This document shows positions 37,396-48,068 of a stretch of DNA of 64,000 nt, in pieces. The DNA is from Druceiella hillmani. Its lineage: Eukaryota > Arthropoda > Insecta > Lepidoptera > Hepialidae. The DNA lies in contig JAYKKI010000061.1 of the NCBI GenBank assembly GCA_039881145.1, positions 9,340,501-9,404,500 of the forward strand. The letters run 5' to 3'. Position 1 is the stretch's first letter, and the number at the start of each line of letters is the position of its first letter. A program made the position numbers and the translations under genes. Below the pieces are notes generated by a model that was not told where the DNA came from, ran no database searches, and saw only the letters and a list, made by a program, of their open reading frames with translations.

Positions 37396-38089
37396 CGATG
37401 TTCATCATTTGTGTAAACTATTGCGTTATTTTGTGTTTGGTCGTCTATAGCGTCAACAATCACTCTTTGAAATACAGACATAGCTTTGAGTAAACCCTCT
37501 ATATGGATATTCGTACTGTCTATATGGTGTTATAAAGGCACTGCATTCATACACCTTGTGTCATAAATGTAGTAGATGAAAAGTTTAATGAATCGATGGA
37601 CTTGTGATATTTTATCAAATTAAAATGTAATTCGCTAACACAGCCTAGATATTTAAAGAAATAGGAATCGTTTAGTTTCGAAATTCGATGTGAAATTATG
37701 GATAGTGATATGGGTCTCGTATTGTATTATTATTTAGCTCATTATAGTCCATGTATATTCTATTCGATCCGTCGTGCTTCTTAATTAATACAGCCGGGCT
37801 TGTAAATGGGAACAACTGAATCTAATAGCTTTTTTAAGCATAATTTTGCGTTCATCTCGAGTGAGCCTGTATGGTCGTTTTGTACTATTTTATTTTAATA
37901 TATTAATCAGATATTGAGTTCCTCCGTATTTACTCATATTTTAGTCTTAGCTGTAGCAAAGTATTTTGAAAAGTTTTATTTGGATCTATTAATCGGATTT
38001 TGAGTTTGCGAGTATTGACTTATATTTTAGTCATTCCTGTATCAAATTATTGTGAAAAGTTGTCAGCTCTGGGCCAATTTTTTCAAAAT

Positions 38090-38210
38090 TATTTACAGTG
38101 AGCTTCTCTGTAATTGAACTTTCTGTAATTGAATTGACTCTGCTCAACTACCAACTCTGTAATTGAATTGACTCTGCTCAACTACTAACTCTGTAATTGA
38201 ATTGAAAATT
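38090..38210 (+). repeat. 39-bp tandem repeat, about 2.5 copies
   Basis: Units containing ctctgtaattgaattgactc then tgctcaacta repeat at about 39-bp spacing. They lie inside the Gypsy internal region. Confidence 0.88.
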
Positions 38211-38379
38211 CACATTTAAATATTACTTCGTAATTGAAAACTTAGGGGCTGATACGCTGATACAAGAAAACTTTGATTTAGAATTGCTCGGGATTGCCTC
38301 AGTAGCGGAGAACCTCTCAATAAAGAGATCCCGGAATTGTTCCCATGTTATGTCAGGATAGGTGACAAGTGCCATCTAC

Positions 38380-38465
38380 GTAGATGCCTTTTCTTTTAAT
38401 AAGGGTTAGTTCTCTTCTCTCTAGTCCCTTTTCTTTTAATAAGGGTTAGTTCTCTACTCTTCAAG
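38380..38465 (+). repeat. 39-bp direct duplication
   Basis: The segment cttttcttttaataagggtt with agttctct occurs twice in a row. Confidence 0.88.
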
Positions 38466-38574
38466 AAACATCACATGTTACGGAGTATCGTTACGGCTGT
38501 CATTACTTTCCTCACTTGCCCATTCCGACCCCAATTCTGATGTCGGTACAGGAGATCAAGAATGATCTTGATCT

Positions 38575-38893
38575 GCCATTATTATCTTCTAATATTTGAT
38601 GTAATATAAACTATTAATATGGTTATTATAATGTTTCCATTAAATTTTTTACAGTAATTAATAACACTAAAGGTAGTCTTATTTAATACCTGAAATATCT
38701 TCACTTATTAACTTAACAACTCAATGCAATTGTTACATATAATAAATTGACTTTGTTTCCTTATTAATTAAACACTGTATATAAACTATTTTTAATATCG
38801 GGATACAGATACAAAGGAAATGTGACACAGTATCTCGGCACGCGCCCTTATCACGGTTTCATTTTTCTTATCGTCTTTTTGATCCTTTACGAT
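38575..38893 (-). repeat. Gypsy element 5' LTR (right copy)
   Basis: Partner of the LTR at 35033-35302. It is slightly longer, through small insertions in its middle. Limits are approximate. Confidence 0.75.
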
Positions 38894-39425
38894 ATACGAT
38901 GATGTATAAAAAAATATATACACACACACACATACACCTAAAGGACGTTGCCTAACTTTTGTAGCAAGAATTCAGATTCTTCTCGGAAATGTAAGACAAA
39001 AATTATCTATTAGATTTTTTTGATTTGGGGGTTTATTACTTAGGAATAATTTATTTCCGAATTAAAATATTTTTGATTTTCAATACTTTCGGGATCATAC
39101 ATGCTTACAAAGGTTTCAATTTCATTAAGAGATTCTCCATGAAAAAAATATCAATGAATTGTCGGTTTAAGTATTTTTTTCCGCAAAAGAATTGTTTGTA
39201 GTCCAATGTTTAAGAGCGAATAATTTATTGCTGCGTAGTGTTTTATCACTTTGATGATGTGTGTACGATACATAAGGTTTAACTGTTGTGTTAAATTGAA
39301 AATATGTATTTCTTGCATGGGATAATATGCAAAATAATCATTGATTCTAACTATCCCATTTTGTAATCAAGAACCCCATTAACTCTTAGAAATCTATTGA
39401 ATTGAGTAGTCATGGATAATAGAAT

Positions 39426-39535
39426 TGTTGAAATATATTGACAATGTGAGTGTAGTGCTGTTCCATCTATGGCTTTTAGTGTGTACCTTTATTCTGTAAT
39501 AAATCAGTTAGTTAACATTTTGATACTGAACGGGT
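39426..39535 (+). repeat. Copia 5' LTR remnant
   Basis: It begins tgttgaaatatattgacaat and shares gagtgtagtgctg and tttgatactgaac with 42578-42655. The 3' limit is uncertain. Confidence 0.65.
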
Positions 39536-42225
39536 CGTTATTTTTTTGAGGAATTTCCATTGTTTTTAATAAGTGTTTCGGACCATCGCGAGTGTTAAAG
39601 ACTGTTTCAAGATGCAAAAAATATTCTGAATGGTGTTTTGCGGCAGAGTATTTCTTAATTCTTGAAGCATGAAACATTGTGTGAAGCCAGAAGATGGGTA
39701 AGACATAGGAGCTGCAGATAACGAAAGAATCAAACCAAACTTGATTATGACAATCGACCTATCTTTATGCCTACATGTAAAAAATGTAAAAATATTGAAG
39801 GAATTGTAGGAAAAGGAAATTGAAACATTTATTTGAAGACATTGGTTTTTTGAAAAGGATAAATTTGCTGCAGAATTTAATTTCGAATTGTCGAGAAAAT
39901 TGCAGCTTGATGACATCGTACGTGACGCTGATTATCGATATAACACAGAAATTAAGCGGAACGGAATACGAAGTTAATAATCATTGGACGGGGTAGTTAC
40001 TGTTAGCGGGATCGCTTGACCGATTCTCCTCTACGATCATGACTATTGAGCATTTCCAAATTTCTATAAGGGATGATTTGATCAAAACCAAACTGTTGGA
40101 TATGTAGTCGGCAGAAAAAGATGAGAATGAAGTTAGCGATGCATTCACCACCTGTTCAAAGTTCAATGGAAAAAGGAATAAGTATCTGTCTGTGGCTGAA
40201 AAGAATGGTAATGTTGGTAGCACTGACTTGTTAAAGTCAAGCGACAAGTTGGTGAAATGTTATTGATGTACTCAAACAGGCCACCAGAGAAATCAGTGTA
40301 CAAATTACAAAAATAACTCAAATCGAATGCATTTTTTTGCGAAATGCGTTTCTGAGTGGATATTTCAATAAAGATATATGGTATATCGACTGGGGCTCAA
40401 GTTACACCTAATAGCTAGTGAAAAGTGGGTTAAGAATGCTTTGTATGAACAAGATAAAAAATTGTTGTTGAAAACAGTGAAAATATGTCGGTATTTTGTT
40501 CTGACGATATGAAAATTACGATTACGATTGATAACTCTAAGTACGACATCATGGTAGAAGATGTGTTTTGTGTACCAAATCTGAAAACAAACTAACTATA
40601 TGTTAGCCAAATTATTAGTATAGGCAAAAATGTGTTATTCTCGGATGACGGTTATTCAGTATACAATAAAAAAAAACTTGTTAGCCACAACATTGTTAAT
40701 CAATGAGGTATACGAGGTAAAAATGCCTATCGAAGTACATTTGCCTACGTCAGTTATATCAAGACTTACATGGCGTCATATATTAGGACTTATTAATTAA
40801 GACTACTTGAATCAGGTAAAAAATGCTGTGCTGGGTATGTCCCTTGTTGAACAAATGGTTATATGTAAGTCCTCATGTACTTTCGAAGGCGAGTAGTTTC
40901 GCTTACCGGATATTAGCCATATTAGAATATTCAGTAGCGCTGTGATGGTTCATATAGCTAACGAAAAATTAAAAACTAGGAAAAGAAGTCAGGAAAATGC
41001 ATTCTCATCGGATATCTAGAAAAACTAAAAGGATATAGGGTTTAAAACCCAGAAACGAGCAATGTGTTCATTAGAGACGTAATTATAAACGAGCAGGAAT
41101 AAAAATCTGAATATCCGATTGAAGCGTAAGGTTAGAGTATTGATTCGGTGGGGGATAATACCAAGCCTGAAGAACTACAAATAAGAGCAAATGAATCAAC
41201 ATCTAGTCAAGACAACTCATAAAACTTTGATGATACTCTTCATGATCGTGATGAGGTGCATGTTCCCAGTTGTTACAAAGATGCAGAAAGCACATGATAT
41301 ATGATAATAAAAATAAAGTTATTTTAGTACGCGTTTAATAGTTAAAGGTTTTTCGCAAGTCAAAAGTGTGGATTTCATACACACTTTTTTTCCCGATTTG
41401 AGACATACCACTTTTAGGTTATTACTTGCATTGTCAGTTCAACTAGGTCTTGATATAACGGTTTTGATGTGGTAATTGCCTTTTTGAACGGAACTTTTGG
41501 GAGGCTATTTACATGCATTTACCAAATATTTTTTATAAAATGACACGAATTGTCAAGTGCATAAAAATAAAAAGGCAATATATGGGCTTAAACAATTTTC
41601 ACGAGCATGGTACAAGAAAGTAGATGAACCTTTATTAAAAATAGGTTATGTTAGATTTAAGATATAACCATGTACGTACACAGAAGTTCAAAATATGGTG
41701 AAAACTATTATCACATTGTACGTAAATTACTTCTTTATTTTTTTTTCAAATGACAGTAAGCATTTTAAAAGGTGTCCTAGCTAGTTACTTGAAATTTAAA
41801 GATTTAGGCGAAATCAAAGGTATATTTGTGTATCATGAAAAATATCATTAATTCAGAAGGATAATATTGATCAGTTATTGCATAAATTGAATAAGTCAGT
41901 ATTACATTGATCTGGATGATTATATTAAAGATTATTAGAAGTGCTGACCAGGCTTTGCATATGTACTTGGATTTTTAAGTTAATTTAATAATGGTTATTC
42001 CAAAGGATATTGTTTATATATAAAACGGATATTAGGATTTTTTAAATTTACCAAATATAATGGTTTAAAGTATACTGCGGATGGAAATTTGATGTTGGAA
42101 GGGCTGTTACCTGGTAACATTATTGATAGAAAATCATGCACTGGACTCTGTTTAACTTTATGTGGCTGTGTACCTTCTTGGAAGAAAAACAGAAACCAGC
42201 AGTAGTATAGTAGCAAATAGAATAT

Positions 42226-42438
42226 ATGGTGACGAGTGAAGCCTCTAAAGAAGACGTTTATTTGAGAAATTTGCAGTATGAAATTACAAAGAAAATGTAC
42301 ATTGATCTTTCCAATAATAATCAGAATGCACAGAAGCTAACTGCAAATATAGTCTTTCACAAAAGAATCAAACATTTTGATATTAGATACCACTTTTGTA
42401 GAGACGGTGTAACAAACAAAATTGTAAACAATAGGTAA
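42226..42438 (+). pseudogene. Copia RNase H fragment
   Basis: The longest intact Copia frame, 70 codons. It contains the segment that follows the catalytic region of Copia RNase H (EASKEDVYLRNL, then IDLSNNNQNAQKL and KRIKHFDIRYHF). Text after its stop (DMSVDLFTKSL) matches the usual end of Copia pol in another frame. The fragment has no complete catalytic set and cannot act alone. Confidence 0.8.
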
Positions 42439-42577
42439 CAGATGATATGTCTGTTGATTTGTTTACGAAGAGTTTATGTGCTGTTTAACGTTGATTTTTA
42501 AAGAGTTACCTGTTCAAAATGTTTAATATTTATGTTAATATTTTTAAGTTTATCCATATTGTTAGATATAGTAGGTG

Positions 42578-42655
42578 TGTTGAAATATATCAACAATATG
42601 AGTTTAGTGCTGCCGATTATGGTTTTTTGTACTTTGATACTGAACAAGTAGTTAT
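42578..42655 (+). repeat. Copia 3' LTR remnant
   Basis: It begins tgttgaaatatatcaacaat like the 5' copy and is about 30 bp shorter by internal loss. Confidence 0.65.
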
Positions 42656-43464
42656 TTTTGTTTAAAGAAATGGTGATATTCATAGAACAAAGAAAAAGTA
42701 CAAAAATAGATCGAAGAAAACGAGAGATGCATTCGATATATTGATTTAATGATATTTTGTACCTGCATTGTATTTTTTATCGAGAGTATTGGGTGATTGA
42801 AATCTGGAACGAAATTAGGAAATTATACTTAATATTATATCTTTGAAATATAAATAGTCAGCGGAAGCGCAAAGTGAAGAAAATTTGTGTGTGAAAATGA
42901 ATAAGGAAAGTTGAAGTGAAAATATGAACCGTATTACGTGGAATTTAGGGAAGATAAAAAATTGGCAAAGGAGAAGATACGAAAGAAATAAGTAAGAAAA
43001 GAAAACATGCAAGACCTAAAAAGATGTGGGTAAACAGAATTGAGAGAATTCTAAAAGATGGTAATGTAAGTTGGTGTAACAATGCAAGAGCATGTTTGAA
43101 TGTAATATGTCAGGCCATAAATATAAGATATAGAAAAGTAAAATGAAATAGCGAATACGAAATAAATATATTTATTAGAAACTAATTGTATGTGGCTGAA
43201 TGCTAGTTTCGTTAAATAATTATTTATTAAATAATTATATGAATATTCTCATAGAGACATTTTGTGACAAAAAAGGAAAACGAAATAACGATTCTTGGTA
43301 CTCAAACTTTTCTATATGTTTTGCGTCATGTTGCAATAATGTTTTATTGTTCGATTTATAGCTACTTTGTGGTTGGAATTATGGAGCATGTATTACTGCA
43401 GCGCTACGTACTTAGATTATGTTAACATTCCTTGCAAATTTTATTTTTGTACAAATAGATTCTA

Positions 43465-43465
<1 letters not shown>

Positions 43466-43504
<39 letters not shown>
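43466..43504. repeat. TA microsatellite
   Basis: A pure (TA)n run. Confidence 0.93.
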
Positions 43505-43510
<6 letters not shown>

Positions 43511-43638
43511 AATATATGTACTATTAAAAAAGGAATGTCACAGAAGCAACGACAATACAACATCACTATCTTTCTATTATAATAATATATTACTTTAACA
43601 AATCACTTATTACAACGCGCATATATACAATAAACATA

Positions 43639-43642
<4 letters not shown>

Positions 43643-43688
<46 letters not shown>

Positions 43689-43690
43689 CA
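43643..43690. repeat. TA microsatellite
   Basis: A (TA)n run ending in TG and TACA steps. Confidence 0.93.
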
Positions 43691-45537
43691 TGTACATACA
43701 CACGTATGGGTTTTCAATGGAGTTGGACAAAAATAATCATTTATAACCTCCGGAACTATTCGTCATGGTCTTTTTAAAAAAACTGTTCATTTGTTAATAT
43801 ATGTTACACAGTAATTCTAAATTGTTTGCCTATTTTAACCTTCGAAAATATCTTGCCACAGAAGCAATATTTAAGAAAAAATATGCGGGTATTTTTAAGT
43901 CATAAGGGATAAACATAGATAATAGCCACTGAACTAAAGACTGCATACATGGTTATATCAATATCATTAACGTTTCATTAAGACTATATTCCTTTGGGTT
44001 ACTTCCATAACATAATGTCCAATTTTAATTTGACCTAAATTAATAAACACAAAATTATAATAGTTACATGCCGTAAAATAACTTCCAACTAAGCAGCACT
44101 AAAGTACTAAACGATTTCATTAAATTATTTTTCTTATAGTCCATTTTTTTTTTAATTTCTCTGATTTATAGTTTTAAAATTTAATTTTTTATAACTGTAA
44201 CTTTTGAACGTACATAGACGTATTAATTATATTATTATGATTTTTAATGTTGTTAAATATTTTGAAGTCCGAAAAACATACATCCAGTTTGAAATTTGTG
44301 AACTTCTGAAGTAATGGTTAAAATGGTGTGTTATAACTTAGACGTTTTCTAGAAACAATCGAAAAACTTTAAAACCACTGTCCTTTTGTAGCAATTTTCT
44401 CTAGAAATAATTTTTACAAGTTATTTTCGCAGCCGACAAAGTGGAGAGATCTGTTTTTGTCATATGTCTTAGATTATCCACGCATTCCGAATTGTACAAA
44501 AACACATAAAAATGCACGCACGCAAAACATATTTAAGGACTTAAAAAGCCAAAAACACACTTGCAAATTAATTAACAGTGATAAAACAAAACAATTATTT
44601 AGATAAACTATAATCGAGAAAATAAATGTATTATAAAATCATTAAATATTCCTGAACAACGTTTGCTGCTGTGCTAACAAAATTAATTTATATATTTTTA
44701 TTGAAAACACGTATCAGTGCAGGTAAGAAGCAGCTGTTTTGAAGTAAATTTGAAGAAACTTTATATACATAGTGCATCGGCCACAATAAAATCAAAATAA
44801 CACAACTTTAGTTTAGTCGGTTACTTCGTTTTTCTCAATTTATTTAGGCAAATTTTGAAATGTAAACAGACAAATTAAGTTAAATTTAACAAAACTAAGC
44901 TGTCAGTACATTTATATGTGAATACGTATTTTCCTTTAAGTTGATTTCTCATGCTAACGGACTGCAATTCAAAGCTTATTGGTGTTTGGACTCATTGGTA
45001 TAAGATTTTTTAAAACCGCGAGCAAGTATAATTTTGCGAAAGAAAATGTTGCTTCCCGGATACCACTTTGTAGATCATAATTCAACAAAATATAATTAAG
45101 AAAACGAATTTTGTTTTTGTAAGACCTCTTTGCATTAAAAAATGGTGAATGAAGTTAAACGTGAAGTATTGTTTCAATATCACATTCGCAATGCAAAAAT
45201 TAATTTTTAAAATTTTGTAAACCTAAAAAAAAACAATTCGACGTTTGACGTTATCATAATCAGTATATTTCTAATATAGAGACGAAAATATGGAAATAAT
45301 CCAAGTACACAAACGTATCGGACGAAGATGCCATTTTACTTAATGTTGAATTTTATCATAAATTTTATTTTACTGAGTGATGATGGCACCAGAGAAAAGT
45401 ATCCTGGAAATCCCTATCCAATAATCGACGCTGTGTATCAACAAATAAAAAAATGGTAAATATCAACATATAGAATGATTAAACCAAATCATTAATGTAG
45501 TGTTAACAGAAGGGATAATAGACTAAATAATATCCCC

Positions 45538-45703
45538 TTTCACAATTAAACGAAACTAAGTGATGTAGTATTACTTCTACTTTATTTAAATTCTTAACCA
45601 TGACCTAGGTTTCTTTGTATGGCAACATTTTCAGGTGTGCAATATGATGAATTTCTACAAATTTATGATTCTACAAATTTAACGCCAAATATATTCAATA
45701 TTA
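45538..45703 (+). mobile_element. Palindromic MITE-like element, copy B, in the UGT-B promoter region
   Basis: The left arm begins cacaattaaacgaaactaag. The interior ttctactttatttaaattct, accatgacctaggt and ggcaacattttcaggtg is the inverse of the interior of copy D. The right arm is lost, but the tail (gatgaatttctacaaattt, aacgccaaatatattcaata) is kept, with its first part duplicated. It ends about 320 bp before the UGT-B start codon. Confidence 0.75.
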
Positions 45704-45809
45704 TCCCCTCTGTTTATACTACAGTAATGACATTTCTAATCATTCTGAATGTTAATAGTTGACATAATATTGTTGATACACAGCTTCTCCATTTCTAATC
45801 TAACCTGTC

Positions 45810-46022
45810 TATCAAGTCGTGCAAGCATCGAGTAGCACATCGGTAATACAAATTTTACTACTACAAATATAAAAAAAGTGTGTTCTATTTACGCTGAAGT
45901 CATTATCCTACCATCTACAAGGTTAAATAAATCGAGCACTTAGAACATTAAGTAAAGGTAATATTATTGGTAGCTATACTACACATTAGCCTCGCGACCG
46001 CTAACATAAGATAACGTGCAAA
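45810..46022 (+). promoter_or_regulatory. UGT-B proximal promoter and 5' UTR region
   Basis: Homologous to 100-316 before UGT-A (ggtaatacaaatttta, tcattatcctacca, taaataaatcga, cacattagcctcgcga). The conserved zone starts about 105 bp after MITE copy B. No firm TATA box can be set. Confidence 0.5.
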
Positions 46023-46871
46023 ATGTGTAAAAGTTTTTTCTTTATTTTATACTTTATTGTCACCACCTTAAGTGTTAGTATCGACAGTGCAATAATATTA
46101 GCAGTGTTTCCAACACCGTCCCACAGTCACCAAGTTGTGTTCAACGCATTGATAAAAGCATTAGTGAAAAATGGCCATCAAATCACATTAGTTACGCCAG
46201 ATCCCCTCGAATTGAGTATAAACTATCAAAATGTGACTCAAATAAATCTTCGTGATATATCGTACAAACTGTATTTAGAGAATTTTGATATAACTAACGT
46301 CGGTTTTACGTCAAACGGTGACTATACCGCTATTGTATTTAATTTTTACCGGGCCATTTTACAAGTCCTTGCTGGTCAGTTTCAAACGCCGGCAGTGAGA
46401 AAATTGATAAAATACCCTGAAGTGCATCACTTTGATCTTTTCATAGGTGCATACTTAACACCTGAGGTTTTTGCATTCGCAGATTTGTACAAAATTCCCT
46501 CCATTGGTATAAATTCCTTGCAACAATTTGAATTTCAGTTTAAAACTATGGGTAACCCCACCCATCCTCGCCTCTATTCTCATGCCTACTCAACAGACAT
46601 AGGACACCCGATGAGTTTTTGGGAGAAATTATCGTCCTTATATTACTCATTAAAAATTGATTTTTTACTAGGCTTTGAACACTTTCCGCAAAGCGACAAG
46701 ATGCTGAAAAAATATTTTTCGTTAAAAAATGTAAATATGGAGAAATTAATGAAAAGTGTCGATATTGTGTTCGTTAATTCGAATTCTGTCTTCAGCGGGG
46801 CGAGGCCCAATGTCCCGCAGAACGTCTTTTTGGGTAATACGCATTTCAAAGATGAATTAGCGCTTCCTGAG
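46023..46871 (+). CDS. UGT-B exon 1
   Basis: It codes for residues 1-283 and ends at GAG before gttagt, phase 0. It carries the leader, the catalytic His and the acceptor-binding domain. Long shared stretches with UGT-A include KYPEVHHFDLFIGAYLTPEV and [17 protein letters not shown]. Confidence 0.93.
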
Positions 46872-48014
46872 GTTAGTATTTTTTTTTAATAAATATAGTG
46901 AATAGATATTTGTTATATATACTCAAATATAAAAAATACTATATAACTATAATATAAGATTTATAGTGAAAATTGACACAATTCTTGAATTTAAATGTCA
47001 AAATCCATTAGTTCCTCACGAGCTTCTTTCATTTACTTATTTATCTGTATGTAATTCTTAATTTTTGTTCCAGCATTTTTTTTAATTGTTCAAAAATTAC
47101 TTAACTATGTAAGTCAAATTTAATGTAAGTAATAAGCTTACTTACATTAAATTTGTACGATATACAGAGGTGACGTAATTTACATTTTTGTTTATAATTA
47201 TCTATATTGTTTCAAATTAAATAATTAAAAAAAAATGAAGCGTAAACATTCTTGAAATGTTTAGCTAATAATATATGTTTTTCTATTTAACGTAGTATAT
47301 TGTAAGTTTAAATAATTAGGAATTCATATTTTATTGAATGATTAAAATATACTGCATTATTAATTAATTTCGTATTGTGGTTTATCTGAGATTAGTGATT
47401 TTTTTCAAGTCACTAATGTGATTAGTGGGATATCTGAGATTAGTGACTTTTTGTCAAGTCAATAACGACATTAAATACCAATGTAGTAATTTTTTAAATA
47501 AATTGTTTATTTTCGGAATTTGTTATGACACGAAAGTAGCTTTCTTGTTTTTGGAGCATAGTTGATACCAATAAATTATACATGTCAATGTACACACATT
47601 GTTATAGGTTACTAAACTTCTCATCTGAAGGTACAAGATGATAATAAATTTAACGAAACAATTTGAAGACTAAAGTTCAATAATTTTTCTAGTGAAGTGA
47701 AGTAAACGTTTCGAGTACGAGTAGAATCCTCATTACGAGTTTCCGTTCAAATATAAACAAAATAACAGCTAATGGCAGCGTTTCTAATTAAGCAGTGCAC
47801 ATATTAAACTGTTTGACAATGGCGATTTTTTCATTATATAAATATATTGTTAAGTATGCTTTTCACAGGCATAAGAATATCGTGAATTTGCTAAACTCAA
47901 ATTAATAACATAAAATTACTTTAGTTTTATTATTCTTAACTCTTTAACTATTTTTTATCTAGCTCTATTTTAATCGATTTAAAAAAAAAGGAAGTTCTTA
48001 ATTCGACCACTATG

Positions 48015-48068
<54 letters not shown>

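Larger units (their letters stand above)
35033..38893 (-). mobile_element. Decayed Gypsy-type LTR retrotransposon with two LTRs
   Basis: The element reads right to left between two LTRs. Broken frames on the - strand give reverse transcriptase (SPFTSPAVL-like text and DGSNRIYMDY near 37800-37730; the YxDD region, here with an Asn, DIFITSKK near 37185), the connection LTQFIGLA (about 36975) and RNase H text YHSYELETLAVV (about 36640). Integrase C-terminal text follows (NKQVECVMKTLKSM near 36480-36440, then ALNEIQLAINCTINRP). The end of RNase H and most of integrase are missing. A SINE-bearing insert interrupts the reverse transcriptase. Many stops and frameshifts are present, so it is inactive. 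Confidence 0.8.
39426..42655 (+). mobile_element. Decayed Ty1/Copia-type LTR retrotransposon
   Basis: On the + strand, broken frames give Copia proteins in order. Gag comes first (LLLAGSLDRF, IRDDLIKTKLL near 40000-40110), with a zinc knuckle whose second position is a stop (about 40255-40300). Next are protease text WYIDWGSSYT (about 40380) and the pre-integrase zinc region (about 40770-40900). The integrase core is missing and only its C-terminal part (ENAFSS...NPET) survives. Reverse transcriptase follows (RLIVKGFSQ, KAIYGLKQFSRAWY, LYVN for LYVD; about 41330-41860), then RNase H text through TEASKEDVYLRNLQYEIT-like sequence to 42440. Stops and frameshifts occur throughout. Confidence 0.85.
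42656..45329. other. Gene-free AT-rich stretch
   Basis: No gene or mobile element was recognised. It holds two TA microsatellites. From 43700 to 45300 I see nothing structured. Confidence 0.5.

Noticed and set aside
37089..37493. 134-codon + strand open frame
   Set aside because: It runs antisense across the Gypsy reverse transcriptase and the nested SINE, so it is a shadow frame.
39566..40247. Two long - strand open frames
   Set aside because: They are antisense to the Copia gag region, whose + strand reading matches Copia motifs.
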